Assembly (NCBI GenBank): GCA_903902745.1
Contig: CAIUWA010000003.1
Span: forward strand, 1 to 64,000
Length of the DNA: 64,000 bases
Source: an uncultured Opitutia bacterium
GTDB taxonomy: Bacteria; Verrucomicrobiota; Verrucomicrobiia; Opitutales; Opitutaceae
Direction: 5' to 3'
In this document: one piece after another, positions 44,757 through 53,651 of the stretch
How positions within the stretch are numbered: position 1 is the first letter of the stretch
How the letters are laid out: each line of letters opens with the position of its first letter
The notes under the pieces: generated by a model
Databases searched by the model: none
What the model was told of the DNA's origin: nothing
The model's input: the letters and a program-made list of their open reading frames with translations, nothing else
Translations under genes and position numbers: made by a program

Positions 44757-46130
44757 CTACCCCCGCGCCACGCGCTCCAGCACGTCTTCCGACACCCGGC
44801 TGCCCATTTCCATGAGGCCGAGGTCAAAGCTCTCGTTCGGCGCATGCAAATTATCCTCGGGCAGGAACAGGCCCATCATGATGGCATCAAGGCCGAGTTC
44901 CTTCTTGAGGTCGGCGATCAGGCCCACGCTCCCACCCTCGCGCAGGTAGAGCGGCGCCCGACCCCACACCTTCGTCACCGCTGCCTCGGTCGCGCGAAAT
45001 GCGCGCGCCAGCACCGGGGACTGGTCCTTCGGCGTATTGGGCCGGCCGGGCGGCACCACGACGTACGGCGTCGCTTCGTGCTGTTCGGTGAGCTTCAGCT
45101 TCAATCCGGCCGGAGCCCTCTCTCGCACCGCCTTAAAGATCAGGGCCTGCATTTTCTCCGGCTCCTGGTTCGAGACCAGCCGGCAGCTAATCTTCACGCG
45201 CGCCTTGCTCGGTATGACGGTTTTCGATCCCTCGCCCTGGTAGCCGCCGCCAAAACCGTTGAATTCCAGCGTCGGCAGAAACCGGATCGCCTCGAAGGGC
45301 GTGTAGCCCGGCGGCGTGTGGAACCGCTCGATGCCGAGAAATTCCGCATATTCTTTTTCCTTCAACCCCAACTGGACCAGCTGCTCGCGCTCCCACGGCT
45401 CGACATCCCGCACGTCGTCATAGAAGCCCGGGATGTTTACGCGGCCATCCGGGGTGTGCAGCGAGGCACAGAGTTCCGCCAAGGCCTGGATAGGATTCAA
45501 CAGCACTCCGCCATGCAGTCCCGAGTGCAGGTCCGTGCGCGCGTTGGTGAGTTCGATCTCGAAGCAGACCAGTCCGCGCAATCCTGTCGTGATGACCATC
45601 TGCTCGCGGTTCGGCAGGGCGGTGTCCGAGAGAAAAATAAAATCCGCCCCGGCCAGCTTCGCCCGGTGCTCGCGCAGGAACGTCTTGAAGTTCTGGCTGC
45701 CAATCTCCTCCTCCCCCTCGATCACAAAGGTGATGCGCAGCGGGAGTCCCGGGTCGCGCTCCAGCAGGCGGCCCACCGCGGCCAGGTGCGCCATCAGCGG
45801 GCCCTTGTTGTCCGCCGTGCCGCGACCATGCATGCGGCCGTTGCGCACCACCGGGTCGAACGGCTTGGTGTCCCAGAGCTCCAACGGATCGGGCGGCTGC
45901 ACGTCATAGTGGCCGTAGATGATCACGTGCGGCCATTTCGGATCCGTCCCGCGCTTTGCGACGATCACCGGATGCAATGCGGTCGGCACGATCTCGACGG
46001 CAAAACCGATCGAGCCGAGCAGTCCGGCCACAAAGTCGCGTGCCCCGCGCATCCCCTCGGCGTAGGCCGGATCCGCGGACACACTGGCCTGCCGCACATA
46101 CTCCTTCAGTTTTTCAACGGGATCGAACAT
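44757..46130 (-). CDS. M20-family metallopeptidase (dipeptidase)
   Basis: A 457-residue cytosolic zinc aminoacylase/dipeptidase of the M20 (PepV/CNDP-like) group. Metal-ligand motifs are present: YGHYDVQPPDP, GRGTADNKGPLM and EGEEEIGSQN, with a lid/dimerisation domain in between (ELTNARTDLHSGLHGG) and a C-terminal GGSVGLIADL..LPEDNLHAPNES segment carrying the last His. It probably cleaves dipeptides or N-acyl amino acids. The start at 46130 (MFDPVEKLKEYV) is used because the longer frame has no family match and runs into the preceding gene. Confidence 0.92.
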   Translation of the reverse strand: MFDPVEKLKEYVRQASVSADPAYAEGMRGARDFVAGLLGSIGFAVEIVPTALHPVIVAKRGTDPKWPHVIIYGHYDVQPPDPLELWDTKPFDPVVRNGRMHGRGTADNKGPLMAHLAAVGRLLERDPGLPLRITFVIEGEEEIGSQNFKTFLREHRAKLAGADFIFLSDTALPNREQMVITTGLRGLVCFEIELTNARTDLHSGLHGGVLLNPIQALAELCASLHTPDGRVNIPGFYDDVRDVEPWEREQLVQLGLKEKEYAEFLGIERFHTPPGYTPFEAIRFLPTLEFNGFGGGYQGEGSKTVIPSKARVKISCRLVSNQEPEKMQALIFKAVRERAPAGLKLKLTEQHEATPYVVVPPGRPNTPKDQSPVLARAFRATEAAVTKVWGRAPLYLREGGSVGLIADLKKELGLDAIMMGLFLPEDNLHAPNESFDLGLMEMGSRVSEDVLERVARG

Positions 46131-46188
46131 CTGCCCACCGTGGGCAAAAAGCCCGCCGCGGGCTAGTCCGAAAACGGCCCCGCCGCGT

Positions 46189-46653
46189 TCAGCGTGCGGG
46201 TGCCGCGAGGACAACTTCCACGGCCTTCAGCGCCGGGGTCGACACCGGGGCGGCGCTGAACGTCGCGTAAACCACCCCGATGAGATTCCCGGCGGTCACG
46301 AGCGTGCTGTCCGCGCGGCTATTGGCCTGGCCTTTCACCCGCCATCCTCCTCCGGGCACCACCGCCACCACCCGGTGCGCAATCAGCTCCCCGAATCGGT
46401 TGCGGTAGACCACGAGAGAGCCGGACTGCAGCCGCGCAAAAGGAATGGCCTTCACCACCACGAGCGCGCCATCGCCGAAAAACGGCTCCATCGATTCGCC
46501 CTTCACGTGCATGACGCGCAGACCGGGCCGGGTCGACACCAGCGCGCAGGCATCGGCCAGTGGATCAGTCCCCATCCCGGCTTCGGCCCGCGCACCCGAT
46601 CCGAGGACCAGCGCCATCATCAGGCTGAGACCATATGCGCAACCGAGCTTCAT
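46189..46653 (-). CDS. Exported S24/S26-like (Ser-His) protein
   Basis: A 154-residue exported protein with a signal peptide (YGLSLMMALVLGSGARAEA) and a S26-like domain: Ser54 in VKGESMEPFFGDG and His93 in ELIAHRVVAV, 39 residues apart, and VVYRNRFG between. No lipobox. It is a clear paralogue of 42713-43228. Both lack the catalytic Lys of LepB and look like compact Sec11/SipW relatives facing the periplasm. Substrate unknown. It is 58 bases upstream of the M20 gene in the same direction. Confidence 0.75.
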   Translation of the reverse strand: MKLGCAYGLSLMMALVLGSGARAEAGMGTDPLADACALVSTRPGLRVMHVKGESMEPFFGDGALVVVKAIPFARLQSGSLVVYRNRFGELIAHRVVAVVPGGGWRVKGQANSRADSTLVTAGNLIGVVYATFSAAPVSTPALKAVEVVLAAPAR

Positions 46654-46778
46654 CTGGTGTCAATCAGCCTAAACCATGCCGCCATCTCAACCCGCAATTT
46701 GTAACACGTCCGTTACGCCAATCCGAATGATGCAGCAGGCCCGAGCCCGTCCTCGTAGCAGCCCACGGCCTTCTTCTC

Positions 46779-48329
46779 TCAATGTTTGAAGTGCCGGATC
46801 CCGGTGAAGACCATCGCCATCGCGCGATCGTCCGCGGCCTTGATGACTTCCTCATCGCGGATCGCGCCACCGGGCTGGATGGCCGCGGTGGCACCGGCAT
46901 CGGCCGCGGCGATCAGGCCGTCGGCAAAGGGGAACAGCGCCTCGCTCGCCACCACCGAACCCTTGAGGCTCAGCTTGGCCTCACCCGCCTTCCACACGGC
47001 AATGCGCGAGCTGTCCACCCGCGCCATCTGGCCCGCGCCCACGCCCAGGGTCTGCTCGCCGCGGCAGTAAACGATGGAATTCGATTTCACGTGCTTGCCG
47101 ACTTTCCAGCCAAACATCATGGCCGCCCATTCCTCGCCCGTAGGCTGACGCTTGGTCACGACACGGAATTCGCTCACCTTGCCCAGCGTCCGGTCGCGGT
47201 CCTGCACGAGGACGCCACCGACCACGGACCTGATTTCCTGGAGGGCGTCGGCCCCGAGGCCTTCCTTGGCGATCATCAGCCGCAGGTTTTTCTTTTTGCC
47301 GAAGATCGCCAGCGCCTCGTCGCTGAAACGCGGTGCGATGATCACCTCGGTGAAAATTTCCGCGATGACCTTCGCGAGATCCCCGTCAAGCGTGTGGTTC
47401 ACCACGATGATGCCGCCGAAAGGCGCCTGGCGGTCCGTCGCGTAGGCCTTTTCCCACGCCTCGAGCAAGGTGTCGGCACTCGCCACCCCGCAGGGGTTCG
47501 TGTGCTTGAGGATGGCGACCGTCGGACGCTCGAACTCGCCGATGAGGTAGGTGGCGGCCGTGATATCGAGGATGTTGTTATAGCTGAGTTCCTTCCCCTG
47601 CAGCTGCCCGAAATGCTCGTGAAACGTGCCGTAGAGTGCCGCCTGCTGGTGCGGATTTTCGCCGTAACGCAGCGTCTGCGCCTTCTTCCACGAAAACGAA
47701 AGCTGATCCGGAAACCCGCTCAGCGCCGCGAGATCGGGCTCGTCGGCCTGCCCCGCCAGATAGCTGGCGATCGCGGTGTCATAGGCTCCGGTGCGCTGGA
47801 AAACCTTCAGAGCCAGCTTGCGTCGCAGGGCCGTCAGGTCCGCCGGTGCACCCGCCATGGCCGTCAGGACCGCGAGGTAATCCGCCGGGTCGCACACCAC
47901 CGTCACGCTCTCATGGTTCTTCGCCGCGCTGCGCAGCATCGAGGGCCCGCCGATGTCGATGTTTTCGATCGCCTCCTCAAAATGCACGCCGGGCTTCGCC
48001 ACCGTCTCTTCAAAGGGATAGAGGTTCACGACCACGAGGTCGATGAGCTCGATGCCATTGGCCTGCGCCTGCGCGAGGTGTCCCGGCTTGTCGCGCCGGC
48101 AGAGCAATCCGCCATGAATCTTGGGGTGCAGCGTCTTCACCCGCCCCTCCATGATCTCGGGGAAACCGGTGTGCTGGCTCACCTCGGTGACCGGCAGGCC
48201 TTTTTCCGCGAGGAGCTTGGCGGTGCCGCCCGTTGAGAGCAGTTGATAGCCGTGCTGTTTGACTAGGGCCGTGGCGAACTCGACCAGGCCTTGTTTGTCG
48301 CTGACGGAGAGGAGAGCCAGTTTAGCCAT
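46779..48329 (-). CDS. purH: Bifunctional AICAR transformylase/IMP cyclohydrolase
   Basis: A 516-residue enzyme for the last two steps of IMP synthesis. N-terminal MGS-like cyclohydrolase domain: [26 protein letters not shown], then [21 protein letters not shown] (the family hallmark). C-terminal transformylase domain: [34 protein letters not shown], and the active-site [19 protein letters not shown]. Length and domain order are as expected. The start at 48329 matches the family start; the longer open frame upstream includes the repeat at 48379. Confidence 0.97.
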   Translation of the reverse strand: MAKLALLSVSDKQGLVEFATALVKQHGYQLLSTGGTAKLLAEKGLPVTEVSQHTGFPEIMEGRVKTLHPKIHGGLLCRRDKPGHLAQAQANGIELIDLVVVNLYPFEETVAKPGVHFEEAIENIDIGGPSMLRSAAKNHESVTVVCDPADYLAVLTAMAGAPADLTALRRKLALKVFQRTGAYDTAIASYLAGQADEPDLAALSGFPDQLSFSWKKAQTLRYGENPHQQAALYGTFHEHFGQLQGKELSYNNILDITAATYLIGEFERPTVAILKHTNPCGVASADTLLEAWEKAYATDRQAPFGGIIVVNHTLDGDLAKVIAEIFTEVIIAPRFSDEALAIFGKKKNLRLMIAKEGLGADALQEIRSVVGGVLVQDRDRTLGKVSEFRVVTKRQPTGEEWAAMMFGWKVGKHVKSNSIVYCRGEQTLGVGAGQMARVDSSRIAVWKAGEAKLSLKGSVVASEALFPFADGLIAAADAGATAAIQPGGAIRDEEVIKAADDRAMAMVFTGIRHFKH

Positions 48330-48378
48330 GAAGCCCGAGTTTTTGCGGTGCCGCACGGCGCGCAGCAAGTCCGGAATA

Positions 48379-48472
48379 TTTCGCGCAGAGGCGCGGAGGC
48401 GCAGAGCAATCCAAATTCCCGTGAAATCTGAATATATGCCCCGCTCTGCGCCTCTGTGCCTCTGCGCGAAAT
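48379..48472. repeat. Intergenic inverted repeat (TTTCGCGCAGAGGCGCGGAG type)
   Basis: Left arm TCGCGCAGAGGCGCGGAGGC, right arm TGCGCCTCTGTGCCTCTGCG then CGAAA, spacing ~35. Same family as 21728-21832. It lies in the divergent gap between purH and apaG. Confidence 0.85.
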
Positions 48473-48540
48473 TCCTCTGGACCTCTTTCCCTTCCCGCGA
48501 AGCCGCTTGCCGCCACGGGCATACCGCGTCACTTAGCGTC

Positions 48541-48930
48541 GTGGCTTGCTCCTCCCAGGAACTGCCCGGTCTCACGGCCCGGCTCGATAAACTCTGCTAT
48601 CACCATGGCGGCGCCAGCCTTCCCGCGGACAAACCCCACGCCTTCGTCTACTTTATCACGATCCACAACGCCTCCCCGCACACCGTCACCCTGCTCGGCC
48701 GCAAATGGGTCATCCTGCACGCCGATGGCAGCCGGCTCGTGATCGAGGGCGACCGGATCGTCGGCGAAACCCCGCGACTCGCGCCCGGCGAACAATTTTC
48801 CTACAACAGCTATCACGTCAGCGGCTGCGACGCGCGCGCGGACGGCAGCTACCATGGCGTCGACGAGCTGGGCCGGAAGATTCACGTGCTCCTGCCGCCG
48901 TTCGAGATGGTGGTGCCACCGGGTAAATAA
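48541..48930 (+). CDS. apaG: ApaG/DUF525 domain protein
   Basis: A 129-residue beta-sandwich protein of the ApaG (Co2+/Mg2+ efflux-associated, DUF525) family. [35 protein letters not shown] and [15 protein letters not shown] are typical segments. The longer frame starts upstream, but its first part is the repeat at 48379-48472 read as protein, so GTG 48541 is the most likely start. The molecular role of ApaG is not settled; in some bacteria it is linked to ion resistance. It stands alone, divergent from purH. Confidence 0.82.
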   Translation: MACSSQELPGLTARLDKLCYHHGGASLPADKPHAFVYFITIHNASPHTVTLLGRKWVILHADGSRLVIEGDRIVGETPRLAPGEQFSYNSYHVSGCDARADGSYHGVDELGRKIHVLLPPFEMVVPPGK

Positions 48931-48978
48931 ACGTAGGGGCATTACTAGACGACGCCCGATGGATAAAAGCTCGAACCC

Positions 48979-49092
48979 GGTAGGGCGCGGACTCCGCTCC
49001 GCGCCGGGAATAAGGACAGATTTTTCGGAGCCAGTGGCTTCGGGTTGGGCTCCAAGGACGTTCCCGGCGGCGAGCGGAGTCACCGCCCTACC
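48979..49092. repeat. Intergenic inverted repeat (GGTAGGGCGCGGACTCCGCT type)
   Basis: Left arm GGTAGGGCGCGGACTCCGCT then CCGCGCCGGGA; right arm TCCCGGCGGCGAGCGGAGTC then ACCGCCCTACC. About 50 bases lie between. Confidence 0.75.
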
Positions 49093-49179
49093 GATGCTGA
49101 TCCACTCGGTGGGGCAATCCCCACCGTTCCACTCTTCGCTTGCCCGCACCCCCGCCCTCGCTCTAGCTGCGGACAACTC

Positions 49180-50538
49180 ATGAAGTTAACTGACCTGAAC
49201 CGCGATGGCGGCATTGGCGCCAATTCGCTGTTCCTCCAGCTCGGCGACATCAACATCCTCGTCGACTGCGGCCTGAACCCGAAAAAGGTGGGCCGCGCCG
49301 CCATTCCCGATCTCTCCCTCATCCGGGGCAAGTCGCTCGATCTCATCATCATCACGCACTGCCATCTCGACCACATCGGCAGCCTGCCCGTCGTGATGCG
49401 CGAGTTTCCGAACACGCCGGTCATCATGACGACGTCCAGCCGCATGCTCGTCGAGCGCATGCTGCACAACTCCGCCAATGTGATGATGCGCCAGAAGGAG
49501 GAGGAGGACATCCCCGACTATCCGCTGTTCACGCACGACGAGATCGACCGCTGCGGCAAGCGCCTGACCGGCCTGCCCTTCAACCACGCCAAGAAGTTCC
49601 ACGGCGCCAAGGATGAGATCGAGGTCACCTTCCATCACGCCGGACATGTCGCCGGCGCCGCCGCGGTCGAGCTCCGCCACAAGCACCGGGCGATCTTCAT
49701 CACCGGCGACGTGCTCTTCACCGACCAGCGCACGCTCAAGGGCGCGAAGTTCCCCGCCGGGCACTTCGACACGCTCATCACCGAGACCACGCGCGGCACC
49801 ACCGAGCGCGCGGCCGACAAGGGCCGCACCGCCGAGATGACCCGCCTGATTGCGAGCATCAACGACACCATCCAGCGCGGCGGCTCGTTCCTCATCCCCG
49901 TTTTCGCCCTCGGCCGCATGCAGGAGGTCCTCACCATCATCCACGACGCGCGGAAGTTCGGCAAACTGGTCGAGTGCCCCATCTTCGCCTCCGGGCTCGG
50001 GATGGATCTCGCGGACTACTTCGACGAAATCAGTCGCAAGACCCGCCACCTCCAGTTCAACCGCGGCATCATCAAGGACCTCAAGATCAAGCCCACCCCG
50101 CGCAAGCTGAACGCGGGCGAGGACCCGCAGCAGAATGCACTCTACATCGTGAGCTCCGGCATGCTGGTCGAGCGCACGCCGAGCTACACGCTCGCCTCCG
50201 GCTTCCTGGGCCATGCGCGCAACACCATCGGCTTTGTCGGCTATTGCGATCCCGACACCCCCGGCGGCAAGCTGCTCGCGGCCAAGAACGGCGAGACCTT
50301 CGTCTTTGAGACCGCGCACGTGAAGGCCAAGATCAAGGCGCGCGTCGAACGCTTCGAACTGAGCGGCCACGCCGACCGCGAGGAACTCCTCGAGTTCGCC
50401 GTGCAAACGGGCGCCCGCAGCATCGTCCTCACCCACGGCGATCCGCCCGCCCGCGCCTGGTTCGCCGCCCAGCTCGCCGAGCAGGCCCCGCAGAGCAAGG
50501 TGCTCGATCCCATCCCGCTCAAGACCTACCAGGTCTGA
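49180..50538 (+). CDS. Beta-CASP metallo-beta-lactamase-fold hydrolase (predicted RNase)
   Basis: A 452-residue zinc hydrolase. The metal motif HCHLDHIGSLP is near residue 60, and GAGHVAGAAAVEL-like (HHAGHVAGAAAVEL) and FITGDVLFTDQ motifs follow. The beta-CASP insertion lies between residues ~200 and 390, then the C-terminal VERFELSGHADREELLEF and IVLTHGDPPARAW are typical. Members process RNA (RNase J, CPSF-like, YSH1-like). This is the YSH1/CPSF73-type short form; the RNA substrate is not known. The start at 49180 (MKLTDLNRDGG) gives the MBL start; an upstream Met adds repeat-derived sequence. Confidence 0.92.
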   Translation: MKLTDLNRDGGIGANSLFLQLGDINILVDCGLNPKKVGRAAIPDLSLIRGKSLDLIIITHCHLDHIGSLPVVMREFPNTPVIMTTSSRMLVERMLHNSANVMMRQKEEEDIPDYPLFTHDEIDRCGKRLTGLPFNHAKKFHGAKDEIEVTFHHAGHVAGAAAVELRHKHRAIFITGDVLFTDQRTLKGAKFPAGHFDTLITETTRGTTERAADKGRTAEMTRLIASINDTIQRGGSFLIPVFALGRMQEVLTIIHDARKFGKLVECPIFASGLGMDLADYFDEISRKTRHLQFNRGIIKDLKIKPTPRKLNAGEDPQQNALYIVSSGMLVERTPSYTLASGFLGHARNTIGFVGYCDPDTPGGKLLAAKNGETFVFETAHVKAKIKARVERFELSGHADREELLEFAVQTGARSIVLTHGDPPARAWFAAQLAEQAPQSKVLDPIPLKTYQV

Positions 50539-50682
50539 TTGCAGCGGAAAGTTTCCGAAGCCGTAGCCAACCGGACGCGTACGAGGCGCAGGAGCGCACA
50601 CGCTTGCCGCAGGAAGCAACCCAAGGCCAGTGCGCCACAGGGAGGCCAAGTCACGGCGGCGCCGGGCTGAACCGCCCGGTAC

Positions 50683-51795
50683 TCAGCGCAGCGCCGCCCT
50701 CACCTGCTGGAGATCCGCCACGATATCGAGACGGTTGGAGGCCGTCGCCTGCGTCAACGGCTCCGCGGCGTCCGGCACCACCGGCCGGTAATCCAGCCCT
50801 TGCAGCGCCGCGAGCCGCCAGAAGCATCCGTGCAGATAGGATCGATTGAAAATCTCCACCGCTCGCGTGCCCGGCCGGCAAAAGACCAGATTGGCCAGCC
50901 CCGCGCCGTGCGGCGCCACCACGACTTTCGCGTGGCGAAAGGCGTTGATCTGCTCCGGCCAGGTCAGCTCCTCCAGCCGCACCTTGGCAAAGCCCGCGGC
51001 TTGCAGTTCGCCCCAAAGCTCAGCCTCGTTGCTGATTTTTCGGCGGCGCGCCTGTTCACGCGTGACGTAAATGCGTTCGCCAAACGCGGACGTGCCGGAG
51101 TGAAACGCAGCCGTGAACTCGGTGATGAGACCCAGCCCGTGCGGTGTCGGATGGCCCAACGTGCTGCTGAAACCGGGGACAACCAGCTGCTCGCATTGAA
51201 AATGAGTCCGGCGATCCATCGGCAATACCGTTCCTGTCCAGCCCAGCTGCCCGAGGGCGGCGCCGGTGAAGGGCTGTGACGCGTGGGCAATCAGGGTGTC
51301 GGCCTCGCTGCGGCGAAGCACCAGCAGCCGGGGAAGTTCGTCGAGCAGCCAGTGGCCGTAGCCGGTGCCCAGGTTGGTCGCGATCACCGCGGTGGAACCG
51401 CCGACCCATTGCGGCGGCACGAGCTTATCGGAAGTGAGCAGCCAGTGCTCCTCAAACGGCTTGCCGAAATCCAGCGACACATCGCGGGCGATGCTTTTCC
51501 CGTCGGGCGCGAGCACGATGCCGGCGCCAAACACCTTCCCTCCCGGCAACCGTGCGACGATTCCGGGTGCGATTTCAATCTGCGACTCCCCGCGCCAGTA
51601 CTCGCGGATTTCCGCGGTCGCATGCGGGGGCAGATCATACTCAACCCGCGCCGCCGCGGAGCGGATTTCCACCGATCCGCCGAAGCGCGTCACCAGGCTG
51701 GCCAGCGGTTCACAGCATTCCGGCGGAGGGAGCAGGCGGTTTGTTGCCACGGTGGTCACTCCGGTGTGGGCAACGTGGAGTATTTTTTCAAACAC
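50683..51795 (-). CDS. Glycosyltransferase family 61 protein
   Basis: A 370-residue protein with the GT61 (DUF563) C-terminal signature: IYVTREQARRRKISNEAEL, VVVAPHGAGLANLVFCRPGT, and VEIFNRSYLHGCFWRLAALQGLDY (in two parts). It has no signal or membrane helix. The enzyme probably adds a sugar to a cell-surface polysaccharide or O-glycan; donor and acceptor are unknown. It is an isolated gene rather than part of a polysaccharide cluster. Confidence 0.85.
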   Translation of the reverse strand: MFEKILHVAHTGVTTVATNRLLPPPECCEPLASLVTRFGGSVEIRSAAARVEYDLPPHATAEIREYWRGESQIEIAPGIVARLPGGKVFGAGIVLAPDGKSIARDVSLDFGKPFEEHWLLTSDKLVPPQWVGGSTAVIATNLGTGYGHWLLDELPRLLVLRRSEADTLIAHASQPFTGAALGQLGWTGTVLPMDRRTHFQCEQLVVPGFSSTLGHPTPHGLGLITEFTAAFHSGTSAFGERIYVTREQARRRKISNEAELWGELQAAGFAKVRLEELTWPEQINAFRHAKVVVAPHGAGLANLVFCRPGTRAVEIFNRSYLHGCFWRLAALQGLDYRPVVPDAAEPLTQATASNRLDIVADLQQVRAALR

Positions 51796-51909
51796 CGTTC
51801 AGCGCTGGAGCAAAAGGGACCGGCCGCTGATTGACCGCCTTCGGTCCTGACGACGAGCCAGACGGGGTCAGGGTGCGAATCGATTAATTCGATGAAGTGA
51901 TCGGCTCCC

Positions 51910-52707
51910 CTACGTCTTCATCAGCTCCCGCAGCCGGGCACACATTACCGGGCTGCCGGCGAGGTAGATGATGCCTTTCATCTTCAGGTCGAACTGGCGG
52001 ATCGGCAGTTGTTCGCCGTTCAGGAAGTGCACTTCTCCGCCCGCCGCCCGGCAGAGCGGAATCGCCGCGGCCAGGTCCCAGATCTTGACGTTGAAGTCCA
52101 CGCAGCCGTCGAGCAGGCCCGCGGCCACATAGGCCAGATGCAGGGTCGCGCTGCCGAGGCCGCGGATCTTGAACTGCGACATCACTCCGCTCGCCATCGG
52201 CAGCAGTGTCTTGTCGGTCGGGCTATGCAGCCCCACGATGGAATCCTTGTGCGGCGCGGTGGTGTTCACTCGGACCGCGCGCTCGCCATCCCACACGCCA
52301 AAGCCCGGTCCACCGTGCATCAAGGTGCGCCGGCTCAGGTCGTAGATGACGCCATACACAGGCTCGCCCTGAAAACAGAGGCCCAGGGAGATGGCGCAGT
52401 GCGGGATGCCCAGGGCAAAATTATTGGTGCCGTCGATCGGATCCAGCACCCAGGAAAACGCCGCCGTCACCGGAATGGGCGTCTTGGTCTCTGTCAGTTC
52501 CTCGCTGAGGAACTGGTCGTCGGGAAACTGGGCCTGCAGTTCCCGGAAAATGTTTTCCGAAATCGCGATGTCGATGGCCGTCACCCGCGTGCCGTCCGCC
52601 TTCCACCGGCTCTCGGCGCGGCCGAATTCCCGGTGCAGCAGATCGGTCTGGGCGAGCACGGCGGACTTGGCGGCGGCGATACGCGTGAGGAGATCGGAAG
52701 AAGGCAT
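51910..52707 (-). CDS. Inositol-monophosphatase-family phosphatase
   Basis: A 265-residue Mg2+-dependent sugar phosphatase. The metal-binding motif DPIDGTNNFALG is near residue 88, with LSEELTE earlier (Glu ligand) and the second motif VKIWDLAAAIPLCRAAGG near 211. The substrate is unresolved: inositol-1-phosphate, histidinol phosphate (HisN) or a sugar bisphosphate all fit this family. Confidence 0.93.
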   Translation of the reverse strand: MPSSDLLTRIAAAKSAVLAQTDLLHREFGRAESRWKADGTRVTAIDIAISENIFRELQAQFPDDQFLSEELTETKTPIPVTAAFSWVLDPIDGTNNFALGIPHCAISLGLCFQGEPVYGVIYDLSRRTLMHGGPGFGVWDGERAVRVNTTAPHKDSIVGLHSPTDKTLLPMASGVMSQFKIRGLGSATLHLAYVAAGLLDGCVDFNVKIWDLAAAIPLCRAAGGEVHFLNGEQLPIRQFDLKMKGIIYLAGSPVMCARLRELMKT

Positions 52708-52765
52708 CGGCCTCAGCTAGAGCCGAATCCCGACGAATGACCAAGCGAATCTACAGGGTTCGACG

Positions 52766-52858
52766 GGTGGAACGCGTTGACCCCAACGCGTTGCCAGGCT
52801 GCGTCGACGGTAAACGCGGACGGAGGTTCCCAGCGCGTTGGGAACAACGCGCTCCACC
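52766..52858. repeat. Intergenic inverted repeat (GGTGGAACGCGTTGACCCC type)
   Basis: Left arm GGTGGAACGCGTTGACCCCA ends in ACGCGTTGCC; right arm GTTCCCAGCGCGTTGGGAAC then AACGCGCTCCACC. It contains several nested 8-10 bp palindromes around ACGCGT. Confidence 0.7.
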
Positions 52859-52870
52859 TTCCGGATGGAA

Positions 52871-53422
52871 TCACGGATAATCGTAAAGTTTCGGATCACG
52901 TGCGGGCGCGGCGTTCCGGGCGCGGAATCGGTGCCGGCCCTCCTTGGCATCACCGACCGCGGCGCCCGGGCCGGCCGGATCATCCATCTGGCACGGGGCT
53001 TCGCCTCCGAGCTGCTCCTCCAACGCGTCGGGATCGGCGCCTTCCTCGAGCTTGCGCACGACTTCCTCCATCTCGCCATCGATCTTCTCCCCGCTCAATT
53101 CCGCCATCCGCCGCATCATGCGCCCCATGGCGCGCGGGTCGCTTTCATCCACGTTTGAAAATTCCCTTTCCATCGCCCCCATCGCCGCCTCCATCCGCGC
53201 ATCCTCCGCCCTGTCACCCGTCCCCGGTCCACTGTCTTCCGTCCTCGGTCTTCCGTCTTCCGCCTTCCCTCCCCCCGTCACCGCGAACGACGACAGGATC
53301 TTCTCCATTCGGAAGCGCGGGTTATCCGGGCATTTCGGCACCGTGCGCCCCTGCGCTAGCGTCTTCGCGTAGAACTGGTAGATCGTATGGTTGTCCGGAC
53401 AGTAATACTCGTAGATCGGCAT
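52871..53422 (-). CDS. FmdB-like zinc-ribbon protein with captured repeat
   Basis: A 183-residue protein starting MPIYEYYCPDNH, the FmdB regulatory-protein type. Half of the usual CxxC pairs are missing: residues 8-12 read CPDNH and 31-34 read CPDN, so the zinc site is degenerate. Residues ~50-76 (coded by 53195-53275) are a run of repeated GRPRTED, SGPGTGD and RAEDARME-like words; the DNA is built from CGGAAGACGGAAGACCGAGG, a low-complexity repeat typical of non-coding DNA. The C-terminal half is acidic, helical and ends in APARDPKLYDYP. Function unknown. Confidence 0.75.
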   Translation of the reverse strand: MPIYEYYCPDNHTIYQFYAKTLAQGRTVPKCPDNPRFRMEKILSSFAVTGGGKAEDGRPRTEDSGPGTGDRAEDARMEAAMGAMEREFSNVDESDPRAMGRMMRRMAELSGEKIDGEMEEVVRKLEEGADPDALEEQLGGEAPCQMDDPAGPGAAVGDAKEGRHRFRARNAAPARDPKLYDYP

Positions 53423-53442
53423 GGGGATTCGGAGCGGAAACT

Positions 53443-53651
53443 TTCAACGCAGAGGGCGCGGAGGCAAGCCGGAGGACGGGAAACCCGGCAGAAGTTAACC
53501 ACAGATTACACACGTGGGCACAGATAGTCGCATGCGTTATCTGCGCCCACGTGTCCCGGCGTAGCATTGGCGAAGTCGGATCTGTGTAATCTGTGGCCAA
53601 AAAATGCCGGTGGATTCTCAACGCATCCCTTTCTGTGAACTCTGCGTTCCC
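53443..53651. repeat. Composite intergenic inverted repeat, overlaps the dinB 3' end
   Basis: Nested arms: outer ACGCAGAGGGCGCGGAG (left) and CTGTGAACTCTGCGTTCCC (right), inner ACCACAGATTACACACGTGG (53500-) and GATCTGTGTAATCTGTGGCC (53579-53598). A central CCGGCGTAGCATTGGCGAAG is a further copy of the 543-564 palindrome. The right outer arm codes the dinB C-terminus. Confidence 0.75.

Noticed and set aside
49980-50310. Alternative plus-strand frame overlapping the beta-CASP gene
   Set aside because: Composition is Arg/His/Pro-rich as in shifted frames; the parent frame has full family motifs.
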